Source: Sympetrum striolatum
Lineage: Eukaryota; Arthropoda; Insecta; Odonata; Libellulidae
Reading direction: 5' to 3'
DNA length: 64,000 bases
NCBI GenBank assembly: GCA_947579665.1
Contig: OX388350.1
Coordinates: 2,728,001 to 2,792,000 of the forward strand
Positions 44,901-57,900 of this stretch are shown piece after piece. Position 1 is the first letter of the stretch. Every line of letters starts with the position of its first letter. Both the position numbers and the translations under genes were made by a program. Under the pieces are notes generated by a model. That model was not told the DNA's origin. It saw only the letters and a program-made list of their open reading frames with translations, and did no database searches.

Positions 44901-47422
44901 TTAATTATAGTAATATTTTACATTAATTTGTAATAAATATTCTTAAAATAAACATCAAATCCTGCTATTCGTCTTACTGACCTTGCATCATCGTAATGCC
45001 TTAGGAGCGGCTACAAAGTCTGCCTTCGCCACTTATTCTGTCCTAATCCTTGGTTAATAATTTCTTCGCTCTAAATACTATTTATGCATGTGTATGCATA
45101 ATTCATTTTGTTTCAAATATGAAACAGCTTTCACGTCTTTAAGGTTTAACCCATTTTGAGTGCAAACTTCTGCTGATTCGTAATACCCTTCCCAAGGATA
45201 AGTTCCCTATCTGGAGCCCTTTTTGTGTGAAGCCAGCGGATTGTTCCACTTTGTATCGATGTCAAGTTGCATTCTGTTTTTTCTCCTTTGAAGGGCAACT
45301 CTCTTAAAATAAGGTTCTGTTCGCCAGGTGTCGCTGAAATCAATGGTGGGGTGGACATTTTGGCATTGTGTGGTTAATTGCTATTGCAAATTCATTTAGT
45401 TTCATTTCTTTCCTTATTATTTAGGATATTGGTATGTATGGTCGCTTAATAATTGAAAAGTAAATTTTGTGACTCTTTAAATAAATTTTTGTTGTAAAAA
45501 ATCGGTTTCTTCCAGGTCCCCTCTTGTTATATAAAAGCCAATATCCTGCGGATCATTTGGAAGACTCTCGATTAGAAATCAATATAAAGATCGTTTTTAT
45601 CATTTTCTATGAAAGGCCGATTTTATATGGGTGACCTAGAGAATAGAATTGTGCTGAAGGCGTTGGTTGTGAGGCACATTTTTATCTTGGGGTACACCAA
45701 AGGGAGAACGTAGTTAGGTAAGATCAGCGCTGTCTATCTACTTAGTGAAACATAGTTTCCCTCTAAATCATCTATTCGTTATTTCCAGTTTTGGTTTATA
45801 AGGAAACGTAAAATTAAATCATTTGATGAATAGCATATTTTGGCGTTTTTGTGCCGTGTTCTGATTGTAAGACGAAATCTCTCTCGAAATAACACGAATA
45901 TAACGCTCAGTTCAGCGGTTTCTTTCCGTGGATTATCTGCTTCGTCACTCTTCCCCTTTTCTTCATCCTTTCATACGCCTTTCGCATCTTGTAACTCCAT
46001 AAATATTTTGATTCCATCCGTTCATTCTTTGTATTTAACTCCACTAAGAGTCTCATTCATCGTCTTCAGCCACCTACTTCTTCCTCTTTCTTTTGTGCAA
46101 CTCATTTATTCCATCTTGCTTCCATCAATTTATCCGCATTGTCAAACCAATACTCTTGGCCAATCATATTTTAAGTTCTCTTTAATGCAGTTGGTGCGAT
46201 TTATTCATTCATTCATTTTAAGGGCTTTTGTTTAGGCGACGTTCATCTTCAACCTTTTTAACATATTCCGAATATATCTGTAATCATTTTATGATTTAGT
46301 CCTAATCAATACAGCACTCAAAAGCAACTAAACTTCAACCTCCTCAAACAAGTAATCACCCAGAATTCTTATAGAAATCTCTAATATCAATCTATTGGAT
46401 ATTTTAGAAGAAATGAGGCATTCTTCTCTTGCATTTCTTTCCATCTTAAAAAAACAATTTCGCCTATCTCTTACTCTATTTTGGTTTGTTCCCTTCAATT
46501 GTGATTTTCTCGGGTTACTTAACTCTCAAATTGAAGTGGGTATTTAATATTAAATATGAATATACGCTACTTGTATGACTATTCGGTGAAAGGAAGTAGT
46601 TTCTATTTCCTGACGTTGTATTAAGCCATATTTTTCGTAACGTGGACGGAGACTACCAGTCCTTGGTGTTACTCATTCAGTGAGCCTTTATAACTTCCAC
46701 ATGTTCCTTCCGGTGTGCAGTCAAAGGAGGCGTGTACGAAATCGAAATAGCGGAGGCCGTTATGCAGCAGGAAGTGGACATGCATTAGTGTCCGAGGTGA
46801 GGATGCGCGAAATATTTCCGCGCAGTTCGTTTTCTTTGCGGTCGAAGCTCGGCTGTGATGTGCGGCTTATGAACACTGACCAGCGAAATGAACTTTTGGA
46901 GGAGGGAACAGAGAAACAGTGGAGGTGCAGCGGATGGATGGGAAATGATCTCTGAAATGGGCTATGGAATGAGAGAGGCCGTCATTACTGTTCATGGCCA
47001 CTGCTGTTACAATACCTTAGGACACGCCTAGAATCAGGGTTTTGCGCTTGAGTAGGGAAAGTTGCGATCTTACTCGAATTTATGAAACGAGTCGTCTCAT
47101 TCATCCATGGAGGAATCCATGCGAGGGCGTCCTCACTGCACTATTTCCTTTTATTCGATAGCGCAAGGAAACAGTGGATATTGCCAATTTAGGACAACAG
47201 TGGAAGGAACACTGAATTTAAAACCGAAGGGATGTAACCGAATATGAGGAAATGATAATTCTTAGAATGATGGTGGATGCCTATTGCAGCGCCTCCTGCT
47301 TTTCATTTCCTCCAAATTAATGCTGCGAAAGAGAATTACGTTTCAGATTATGTTTGAGATATTTTCGATTTCTCTTATTAAAATGGAGAGTGCACATGAC
47401 AGAGTGAAGGACAATCAGAACA
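41996..47422. other. Noncoding stretch, nothing recognised
   Basis: Several open frames of 60-174 codons (44380-44904 is the longest) lie in pyrimidine-rich sequence and show no domain. A moderately GC-rich patch lies at 42900-43400. No exon recognised. Confidence 0.4.
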
Positions 47423-47495
47423 GCCTCGACCCAACCGGAGTTCGAACCCGGGACGTAGTTAATGCTCGACCGGCATGTACATCCATGACGGCTAA
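47423..47495 (-). repeat. tRNA-derived SINE head
   Basis: On the minus strand CCCGGGTTCGAACTCCGG forms a B-box and T-arm, preceded by a degenerate 5' half (GCCGGTCGAGC). The downstream body differs from that of the 50.6-kb pair. Confidence 0.5.
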
Positions 47496-47769
47496 TTACA
47501 CAGACCGACAAATTCGAACCATTTTTCGGTAACATGGATGGTAATAACCATTCTCTACTAATTTTGTGTTGCTAATTACAGATTAATTTATGAACTAATA
47601 ATTCCGCATGCGTTTGTCTACACCGCAATTATCATGTTAGAGTATTTATTTCTCGTTTCATCAATGTTATGTGAAGTAAGATGATAATATAAAGATAAAT
47701 AAGGGAAATATTATTAAAATTTTATGTATAGTTTCTATAAAAAGAAAAATGTGCATTGAACTTAACTCT

Positions 47770-48011
47770 TGTCTTATCTTTTAGCTATTACTATCGGTAG
47801 GTTTACGCAGGTTTTTCACACCCCCCTTCCTTGTGGGTGTTTTCCTGCAGTGGATTTTTTCCCTAAGAATCTCTTAGGTTTTTTACATCCTAAATTCTTC
47901 TAATTATTTCCACTTCTTATTATATAATTAATGAGGATGGGTAAGATGGAAGAAGAGACTTTTAAGTCTCAATATCGCTCAAATAAAGACGATTTATTAT
48001 TATTATTATTA
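47770..48011 (+). mobile_element. Non-LTR retrotransposon 3' end, copy 3 (AAT-tail subfamily)
   Basis: It shares ATCGGTAGGTTT, the CACCC...GGGTG hairpin (47818-47839), TTTTCCTGCAG and TCTTAGGTTTTTTACATCC with copy 2. A GAGACT/AGTCTC hairpin (47955-47970), AATAAAGAC and a TTA-repeat tail to 48011 follow. It is 5'-truncated. Confidence 0.8.
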
Positions 48012-49567
48012 GAACTTACCCTTGAACATGGCCAAAAAATCCAAAAAGTCTGTTAAAATATTTTCTGAATCCCTTTTCTACCTAATACCTTTTTTGTGTG
48101 GTATTGAGTCCTCCCTTACGAACAACTAGAGAATATTTAATTAAATACATGTTTACAGCTGGAAATGGGAAGCCATTGATTCGAGGTTGGAGCATTTTTC
48201 TCGGAAGCGAGCGGCACAGCACCATACTTTGCCTAAAACTCAACAAAGACTAACGGAAAGGGAATAAAGTTGTATACTGGAATAAAGGTCTTTTAAGATG
48301 AGTGTATATGATTACCTGTAAGTTTAAAATTCTTTGAGAAATGAGCGGTTAAGTGAGCTTGCGAACACCGAAATCCACACTTTTTTGAAGACCTTTTGAG
48401 CTCACAATTTTGTTGTTCTTAGAATACGGTGTGGGAATATAAATTAAATGCAAGTATAGTTAATTAATGAACAGATAAACATAATCGATATACATTAGAT
48501 AGTTTCCAACTATAAAAATATATAGATATAAATTTAATGCCGAAATTACATTATTTATTGTTTTTGCAAAATTTTCGAAAACTGTACGTGGTGGATAATT
48601 TTCATAACCACTGCTGATTTTACCGCAAAAAATAAATCAAGAAGCGAGTGAGGACGCCAATGTTACCAAAACATTGTGTTATTATACAAGGATCAAAGGC
48701 ATTATTATGGAAATCAGAGATGTAGGGAGGATAACGGGAGGATTTTTAAACTTTCCATGGTCAGCGCGTGTGTTTGATTTGAACTTAATTTTATTAATTT
48801 GTAGTGGAATTAGTTCTGACATTTTGTCGCTAAATCCGTCTCTCCTGTGGCCATTGATTGACAGGGCCGTCCTCGCAAATTGGCTTTTCACATTCGCACC
48901 CTCTTAATCCGCGCAAATCCCATCATGCGTAGCCATCGGCTTACTTTGGAAGGTCCGCAGGAATCGAACCCGGAACCCTGTTCTGAAGGATTATCCCCAA
49001 ACATCCATGGACCACGTTCTTTGACGTGCTTTTAATAATCCCAGATGAAGTAGAAAGGAGACGGGATGAGGCTCAGTGCGTATAAATTCATTTCCCGAAA
49101 ATCATTGCTCCGATGGCTGGTTGCATCCTTATTCCCGTTGGTTGCCAAAATGAGAGAATAAAGTTCACAAGGAGGGACGAGCTAGCTTTGCTTTTCTCGC
49201 TGAGTGGTGGTTAAGTGGAAATACTTATAGTTTACAGTGTAACAGCTTAAGGATAGCATTACGTAGCAATTTGGATTGACCGAGATTCAGCATAATGCAT
49301 TACGCAATAGCTTTGATACTATTCAAACAATGAGCAAGACCGAGTACAAATCACAAGGATTTAGCATTTTTTATATTCTACGTCAGAAGTCAATCGAAAC
49401 ATTTTTTATTCGTATACATTTATTTCGGAATATTTTTTGGAGGAGACCTTCGATAGCGATCAAGTTTAAATGTTCAAGTAGCGTTAATCATCTTCCCTTT
49501 TTCTCTTTTTAATTTATAAAGCATTCTTTCGCTTCACCTATGTGTTCTTGTATTCGCATGCCATAGT
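48012..49567. other. Noncoding stretch
   Basis: It contains one tRNA-like SINE head (48950-49018). Otherwise AT-rich with no exon recognised. Confidence 0.4.
48950..49018 (-). repeat. tRNA-derived SINE head
   Basis: On the minus strand the sequence reads GTTCCGGGTTCGATTCCTGC, a clear B-box with T-arm. The 5' half (GTGGTCCATGG...) is degenerate and no anticodon arm is convincing. Confidence 0.5.
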
Positions 49568-49575
49568 ATCTATGG

Positions 49576-50174
49576 CAGGAGCACTCAACCTACTCAAGCG
49601 ACCTCGTACAGTGCCCGCCAAGCTTCGGTAAAGAGATTTGTTTTATTTGCCACAACATTATTTCTTGGGATTTCACCATCAGGGATAGAATGGAGGTTTG
49701 GCGGGGAAAGGGTCAGAAACCCTTGGTTGTTCTGGTCTTGGGTTTCGTAAACATTTTACCCCTCTTATCGCCTATGTCCAGATTAACAAGACGCGTAACT
49801 ATGTCATATTTAGTTCACTATTCGAATGCAAAGATTCAGCTCAGCTCAGCTTATCAATGTATCAAACTCCTCTTAATCAATGACTGCTGCTTTTCGGAAC
49901 GCAGCGGTGCACATGCAGCGAAAACCTTCAGACCAGAATCTTCTACGGGGAATTTCTCACATGAGAGGTTCTCACAAATGAGATGTGAGGTTGTGAAATT
50001 ATATACGTTGTAATATTTTGGATCTTATTTACCATAGAACGTTTTTTTAAAACGGTTAACTGGTAAAGTGATAATATTGCCAAGGGATGGCCTGAATGTC
50101 ACTATGGACGGATATGTTATGTGGTGCCCGCTTCGCTTTGGTGCCCGGGCGCCAAAAAAGGTTGAGTACCCCTG
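49576..50174. mobile_element. hAT-type nonautonomous element with 8-bp target duplication
   Basis: ATCTATGG occurs immediately outside both ends (49568-49575 and 50175-50182). The ends are CAGGAGCACTCAACCT and AGGTTGAGTACCCCTG, inverted with two mismatches. Similarity of subterminal GC-rich segments continues (GTGCCCGCCAAGCTTCGG against the complement of the right end near 50130). An 8-bp duplication with CAGRGG-type ends identifies the hAT superfamily. The 599-bp interior has no transposase. Confidence 0.88.
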
Positions 50175-50589
50175 ATCTATGGCATATGGAGATCTTTTTA
50201 TTTTTTTATAAAGTTATTAATTTGCTTGCCTCGTCATAGTATCATGATTTCTTTCTTTATTATTTTTGTCTTTTATTTTGCTGTGATAATTGATTTCCTT
50301 TATACAATGACGTATCTTTCAATAATGTTATTCTCACAATAGGCTCTGAATTGAGTAATTTTTGTTGAACTTCACCGACAATTAGTATGTTCAAATTATG
50401 TTAATATATAAAGTATCTTTTAATAACTTTTGTAATGTTTACTATCCTTTGTGTTGTAATCCCTCTTTATTTCGTAATTTCTCCATTCCCAGGTTATTCA
50501 CGCCTTCTCCTTTACATGGATGTTTTCTTGCTGTGAAAACATTTTTTCAGCGATCAAAAATATTTTAAGGAAATTAGGTAAAGCTTATT

Positions 50590-50877
50590 GCACGACAGAG
50601 ACAGAATAAATAACAAGGGAGAATAGACTTGAAAAAAATCCGACGAGACCGGGAATCGAACCCAGGACTCCCGATTGACGGCCATGTGCTCTGTCCGTTG
50701 AGCTATCCTGTCGGTCTGGTGATCTGTTCTTTGCCCACATAGTCTCCCGAATAGCTTGAGAGGATGATGTTCCGGCGGGATAGCTCAACGGACAGAGCAC
50801 CCGACCGGCAATCGGGAGACCCGGGCTCGATTCCCGGTCCCGCCGGACTTCTTTCAAGTATATTCTTCCTTGGGATC
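50590..50877. repeat. Head-to-head pair of tRNA-derived SINEs
   Basis: A minus-strand copy (head 50714-50639, body to about 50590) and a plus-strand copy (head 50771-50847, body to about 50877) point away from each other, 56 bases apart. Both heads fold as tRNA cloverleaves: GATAGCTCAACGGACAGAGC D-arm, TCGGG anticodon-stem side, GATTCCCGG T-arm. The anticodon loops are CCGTCAA and CCGGCAA; both lack the universal U33, so neither should be a working tRNA. Both bodies begin TTTCAAGT.TATTCT.CCTTG. The two copies make a stem of about 75 bp. Confidence 0.75.
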
Positions 50878-51009
50878 AGTTTTCTTACCTCCAATAAACA
50901 ATTCTTTCCTTTATTATTTAATTTCTATTGCAACCGGATTCTTGTAAACTTCTGTACATAGAATAGTGTTTTTTAAAAATATGAATCCATTTAATATATA
51001 TTGCAGTGA

Positions 51010-51017
51010 TGACGTCA
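51010..51017. promoter_or_regulatory. CRE-like site
   Basis: TGACGTCA is a perfect cyclic-AMP response element core. No promoter features accompany it. Confidence 0.2.
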
Positions 51018-51599
51018 CTTACTTCTTTGTGTTCTTCTCATCCTCGCTTATTACTCTTTTCATCTCCGTTTTCAGAAAGATGGAGTTATTTGAGATGTTT
51101 TATGCAGATCATATTCGGTAGGATTCCCTGTTCGCACATATCCTCGATCGTACGCGTTGGTCTGAAATGCACGCGCAGATGAATTGATTCGCATTGTATT
51201 GAACGGCAGACGGTGGCGTTTAAATTCATTTACCGCGTGAAAATAATGGAGTGAAAAGGGATTCCATTCACTCGTGTGTCACCTGGAATCACGGCTCTTC
51301 CAACGCAATCGCGCTCTACGAATAGTCTGCGGACTAATTTCTTACTCTCCACTCTTTCATTTCCCTCAGCACGTGATCCACATTCGCGTTTATTCGCATC
51401 CGAGTGCTCTTATTTTCCAAGTCGGCCTCCGTCGCTCCCGGAAGCGACAGATGGAGTTACGACAAGTTTGAACCGACTGTGGAAAACTTCCTAGGATGTG
51501 TTTAAGTCGTACATGAATAAATAAAAGTAAGGTTTATCTTAAAATAAATATTAAAACGGGAATTAGGGAAGTACCGTATGTACTCGTGTATAATGCGAG
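51018..51599. other. Noncoding stretch, nothing recognised
   Basis: Moderate G+C around 51120-51480 with two overlapping short frames, neither resembling a known protein. Confidence 0.35.
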
Positions 51600-51930
51600 T
51601 TATTCAGTTAGTTAGTTTGACCCTTTATTGGCGAGGTTAGGCCCAAGTGGGCCTCTCTTCCTCGTATGTCGTCAGAATATGAACAAGTATAAATTAAATT
51701 AAAACAAAAAGACAGAGTAGAGTGTGGGGGAAAATCTTTGCAACTGAAGGTTGCCAAAGAAAGAACACACGTTGCGGGAAAACACCCACAGAGAAGGGGG
51801 GTGAAAAAAACCCGCGAAAACACAGTAAAAAATTACAGTGTGGTGTTGACAATTATAAATTACATATAATATATACATTAATTAATAAATTTACATTGAA
51901 TTTACTGAATTACATTCAGCACATGTTGTA
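51600..51930 (-). mobile_element. Non-LTR retrotransposon 3' end, copy 4 (AACT-tail subfamily)
   Basis: On the minus strand it matches copy 1 through TGTGTTTTCGCGG, the CACCC...GGGTG hairpin (51803-51783), CCCGCAACGTG, CAACCTTCAGTTGCAA and CGACATACGAGG. A GGCCCACTTGGGCC hairpin (51653-51640) lies before AATAAAGGGTC and an AACT-repeat tail. Copy 1 lacks this hairpin but has another stem at the same place. Confidence 0.8.
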
Positions 51931-54900
51931 AACTGAAAAAGCCACCTTAGAATAATACTCGAGTGAGATTCACACTTACCTGATCTTTAAAATGTCTGCC
52001 GTTGTCTCAAATCGGCCTGTAAATTCCTCACTTGCCCAATTAAAAAGTCTTTGTCGATTTTATCAGCAATCGCATGCCGTCCCTAATGACTTTTAGTTAT
52101 TGGTATTTATTTTTATTTTTAAATATACCAGTAGCTGCTGTATTTCCCACCATAGGCTTATACTTGAGTCAATTAGTTTTCTCAGTTTTTATGACTAAAT
52201 TTGGTGCCTCTTCCTACACTCCGGTAGACACAAATGCTACTGATGGACTCGGAAGACGTGCAAGGGTTGATCAATAAGCAGCCACTTGTAACGAAAGGTG
52301 GCATTTATGAGGAAAGTAACCGCTCTATTCAATCATTAAAAAGATTCCGTTATATGTTTTAGATCGATCAATCGCTTGAATTTAGTTTCGAAAGCCATTA
52401 TTAATCGATACAACTGGTATCACTTCAACTTTCTTTCTATCTGAATGTTTTCTGGTTCTTATGCATAACTCTGCTATAATGCGACGTTTTTACTCACCAA
52501 GAAAATTTAGCGAACTCCTTTCTTTCTCAAGTGTTTTACCGACGAAGCAGATGAAGTGATTTGTGTCAAGTACGGAAAAGATAAATCTATTTTAGTGGCC
52601 AAGGTCACAATCGTACGTCTTCTTTCCTTCGTTTCCAAAACAAATACGAATCGAAATGCGACTCAAAGAATGGAGCAAGGTGAAGAAGATTTATATGGAA
52701 ATTGCGTTATATTTTTAAAATGCTTTAATCTCGATTTGTTTTGAGGAAAATGTTATACGTGAATATATCATCTCTCGTTAAGGTCATTTATGTAGGTTTG
52801 TATCCAATTTTCATTATGAGTTAGATTCAGTGCTCTTACCAAAAGAGACTGATACATTTTAAACGTATAATCAGAGCAGAAAACTTGTAATCTCTTAATT
52901 TCAGCGTACATAAGTAAAACACGACTGGCTTCTAGAAGCGCCTACCGGCATAATGATATGGTTCTTCTATTTCCTGCAGCAAACACTTATCGTTGGTCAC
53001 TTCTACTTACGTCCTTAGTTTCCATCTATGTACGCAAGGTTCATTTTCATTTATGATCGTTTGCATCTCTTTATTACGCAAGGGACAGTCTCTATGAATG
53101 TTCATTTGTCATTTAAGTTACGCTACGTTACGTTATCTAGCGTTTAGACAAATTAAGAGCGATAAGGTTTCCAATTAATCTCTGGAAATTTTCTTTAAAA
53201 TAGAACTTAACCTTTTTTATATTCTTGTTTAATTTGATATTAATATCCACTTAAGTTCCGTTTTTATCGCCAAACCTTTCTTTGTATAATTCTATTGCTT
53301 TTCAGTGTTAATCTAACAAATACGAATGTATCTGCACAGTTAGTTAGTGATACAAGCACTCGACTCTGCGAAGCGGTTTTATTAGATCTATTTTATTTTA
53401 GAATGATTATATTATTATTATTTCATAAACTACAAGTAGGCTGTAAGCCAGGAGGCAGATTTTCTACATCTAGGCAGTTATTCTACACAATCGTATACAA
53501 TATACTAAATACATACATAAACATATGACATATAAATTGTTATTTCTGGAGTTTTCGGGGTTCATCATACATTCATATAAATGTAAAAACTCCTGACGTT
53601 AAACATGGAAGTGGAAATTCCACGAGCAATGTTATTTGTTTCATGTTGATCTGATTATAAGTGTTAAGTGAAATGTGTTTGTCGGCTCAATATATATAAG
53701 AGCTCAATATATAGAGAAATCTCTGAAAAAACATTTGAATCGTGAAATTTTGCGGAAATGAACGTCGTTATATACACTTTGGTAGCCAGTAAAACTTTTG
53801 AATTAATCTCTCGATTGGGTATTCGGGAAATATCGGAAAGTTACAAGTTCATTGAGTGTAGAGAATCATAATAGGCAAACATAAAAGTACACAATTGGTA
53901 GTTCACAATTTAAATATAAATTTGAGGAAGGAAAATTTTGTTAAAAAACTTTCTTTTCCTCCTTGACAACGCCGAGTGCTTTAGCTTCTGGAACATGTTC
54001 TCGTAAGTTGATGAATACCGGGAGTTGGACTGAGGTAATGGGCGCGACGATTGTAAATGAAGGAAGTGGTGCATTTCAGGCGCAGCTGCGGCGTAAAATA
54101 TTAACAGTGTCTTCGGATATTGATCGGAGGTATGCAAATGGGATGTTTGAACCCTCGGAAATAAGAAAAATGTGCGGATCCGAATCGTAATTCCCCGTCT
54201 TCCGTCGGATTTATTGGAAAAGTTTGAGAGTTCATCCGAAGACACGTACATTTATTACCGACGCGTGTGTTGTCGGATATCGATCGGTGCACTACGTCAC
54301 TCAATTGGTCGGACTCAAGTAGCCCCTCTTCACCTATGTCAAACGCAATCCGTTCACCTGATTTATGCAGAGGTTACCATTTTCACCACCGAGGTCATTA
54401 CACACTTTACAAGTGCGCACTATCCATTTGGAAATTAAATCCTGTCTACTTCAAGATATGCCTCATCGACATGTGCCAAACATTTCCACAACAATTTCTT
54501 CTTTCTATTCACTCTTCTCCATTGCATTATATATGCAGCCCACTTGACCTTTTGAACATTTTGAAACTACTCTCAAAATTACCTATTTTTTCTATTATTT
54601 ATCGAAATAAGATATATGTTACGATATTGTGTCAGCCATATTAACCAAGGCCATTTTTTGGCAAATATTTCTGCTGAAAAATGAATGAATTTTTATTTAT
54701 AATTGACTGGCGTAAATCTTATGTCATACATAAATTTATAGAGTTTTATTAAATTATAAATGAATTACTTTTATTATTTCCTGTTATTCATACGCTTTAA
54801 GTTATTTTTATCAACAATATTGCATCTCCATAATCTTAAAGTCTTTAGTTAAGTTTCTTTTCTTTCAAAAAAGAAAAGATTTAATCGAACTATGGACTTC

Positions 54901-57900
54901 ATGTTTTCTTATAACCGAAGATATTCATAGAATGTGATGGGTCCTCTATTGACGTCGTCGTGGGTGTAAAATAGGTTCAGCTATTCTTTAAATTTCTTGT
55001 TCTTAGAAATGGAGCTATTTATACTCTCGATTCGATTCCTATATAGCATCATTATTCGATAGAATTGTCCTTTAAAACATAAATTATACTTATGTGTTCT
55101 TTATTGAATCTGTATTATTAATGTTTGAACTCTACATATGTTGTTACGTTTAAGTACTTTTTTTACTTTTATTTTTTCATGTACAGAGATACCTCGAATT
55201 ACCAACTATCTTGATATGACCGTTTTTATAATCAATATTTCCGCATTCTAATCCGGAGATACGAATTCTAAATGCGCGATCAAGAAGTGTAGTATGTAGT
55301 GGCAGGTATCCAGTTTTTTGTCTCTCTAAAAATATCACTTTTGACAGATTTTAGTTTTATAATACTATAAAACGCGTTGGAAATCGTTTTACTTATCTTC
55401 AGAAAAGAGAATATGTTGTTAAAATATTTCCACTGAAAGATATCCATTTCTTCAGGTACGTTCGTCCCCTGTTGGCCTCGTATCAGCGTTTGGCAGGGGA
55501 TGCAAACACCAAGCGGCCAACCTTTTCATTTGGTTTTTTGCTATCGCGAATAATATTTGGAAAAAGTCGAGTTTTAAGAACCATTTGCCGTCACTTTTGC
55601 ATTACAACAGGTTCAAATTCGGATCGATCGAAGTAGCTAAGGATTTGCGGAAAATGCATTACGTCTTTCTTAAAAGTACTCCTCTAAATTTATTAAAAAC
55701 CCCCGTCCAAATCCTCTTTCTTCCGACGAACCTGCGTCAGAGAACGTTTTAGTGACGTTTGCTGTCCCCCAATCTGCAACGTATCGCTGCACCTCCTCGA
55801 GTTCATGCGCAGGACCACATATATTCGCTGCTCGCGGTGAAGCCAAGTGGCGTTGCACCCTTTTCAACGCACATTCGCACTACACGATGGATAAAGCACC
55901 GATTTTTACTGCTCTACCGTTGGCACTTCGTATGCATGTAAGCTGTTTATTCCTGAGAGTAAACCTTAAATATTTACGTAGTTCGACTCAAGTTTTTGTA
56001 GACTTATTCTTTTAGTGCCATTCTGACGCTAAAGATTCCTTCCACAGCATAAATAAATAATTAAACTACGTTAAACTCTGTTCAAAACTTTTCGCTCCAA
56101 TTTAAATTATTAAATCTAAATCGGTTGTTAAAGAAATGCGGTTTTCTTAATACCATTTTTCTTTGTATTCATTCGTGTTATTGATATTCTATTGCGATAT
56201 ATTGTCGCATATTTGAGTTCTAAATAGAAAAAAACCTGGATGTATGATTTAAGAATGAATCTATATTATTTAATTGCTATGCTCTTTTGTTTCAATATCT
56301 CGTCATATCTTTTGTATGTATCGGTAGCAAAGAAGAGGGGAAAATATAAATTTTCAGGGCATTAATTTGTTCTTCTCGTGATCCGTTGAAACGATGAGGG
56401 ATGGAATGAATTAAATTGGTCTGAGAAAGGGAGTCTCATCACCAACTTCACGTGTTACATCTCCGTTAGATGCAGCCTCCCAAAGGACCATCCGAGGGAT
56501 CCCTCGCAGAATGAAACGTAATGGATCTGACGCACGGAACGGCTGTAATACGAATCTCATTTTATTGACCAACGCGTGATGACGAGGAAATGAAACTCGC
56601 GCGTCTTCTTCGGAGAGAAGGTTCAGTTTAAACGAATGGACTGTCGACGAAAGTGACAGTGATTATAATGACTCTGGTTTCATAATCAACATCAAGCGAT
56701 TGAATTTTTTATTCTAATACACATACGTACATTAAAGTAATATTTGCACTATGACGCGCAAGCGACTAAATTACATTATCACTTCACATTTCCCTTCTCT
56801 TTCGATATTACGGCAAAAATATCAATATAATTGCTATATAAACAAGCACCTAACAACCATGTCAACATCAACAGCAACCATCAACAAATTTATTTACTTG
56901 CATAAGTAACTTGTGCTTTTTACAAAATATGTACAGAACTAAATTAAGGATATTACGTTAACTATAATAAGCAAAATTTTTCGAAGTAAAATAGTGACAT
57001 TTTTCAAATGTTGCAATTTTGGTTATTGATACAGAATTAGTGATCGGCGAACGAACAGTTCATAGAGCGAGCAAATAGAGCAACGAGTGCTTTGGAGAGA
57101 AAGTTCTATATTCGGACAGCGGATCCAAATTTGGGTAAAAAACACCGCACGGCACCAATAGTAGTATTTTTAAAGATTTTTTATTGGGGGTGATGGAAGA
57201 GAGGCTGCTTCAACTATTTAAGATCCTCCAACTAGAAGTTAGAGGAAGTAAGCGATGGAATCGTAATGAAACCTAAACCTGGCTGAGTTCAATAACCCTT
57301 TGGATTTCTCCAGTCAAATGGCTGTTATATCCTCTGAAAAACAGATAAGGAAACAGACAAAAAGTTGATCCTGAGTGAAATTCTCACTAACCCACAAAGG
57401 GAGGAAACGAGATTGAAAATATTAAAGACTCGATGCATATTTGTTTTTTGTATTAGTTATGAATAATCGTGTTAAGGCGTAGTACAAGTTTTATTTACTC
57501 TATGCGTCTCCAGAATAAAATTAGCAATTAAATTACCGTAAAAATCAATGATAAAACGATGATCGATCGGATGATACTCGTTTTTGATCGGGATATGCTC
57601 GTTAGCCGATTACTCGCTTTCTCTTTGCTCATCTTTCAATACGATATATAAGATTGAATAAAAATTCACCCGCGGCAGTACTGTCAGTTCCTCTTTAGAT
57701 TGAAACCACCATGTTATTCAAGGTTATTAATTCTACAGCTGACCCTTAAAATATAAAAACCTCATTGAATATTTTTAAGGGTCCCTCTTTATGCAACCTA
57801 ATCATTACCATATCTAATTAATCTGCAGAAGCTTCTATATTCGAATTTTATCCTATAAAAATTATTTGATGCAAATTTTTTAAAATCTTATTCAGCGGTT

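Noticed and set aside
44380..44904. 174-codon open frame
   Set aside because: It is composed of pyrimidine-rich, low-information codons (Ser, Leu, Phe, Tyr) with no domain, as expected for an AT- and Y-rich stretch.
50639..50847. Two functional tRNA genes
   Set aside because: Both fold as cloverleaves but lack U33 in the anticodon loop, one has mismatches in the anticodon stem, and both carry a shared SINE body.
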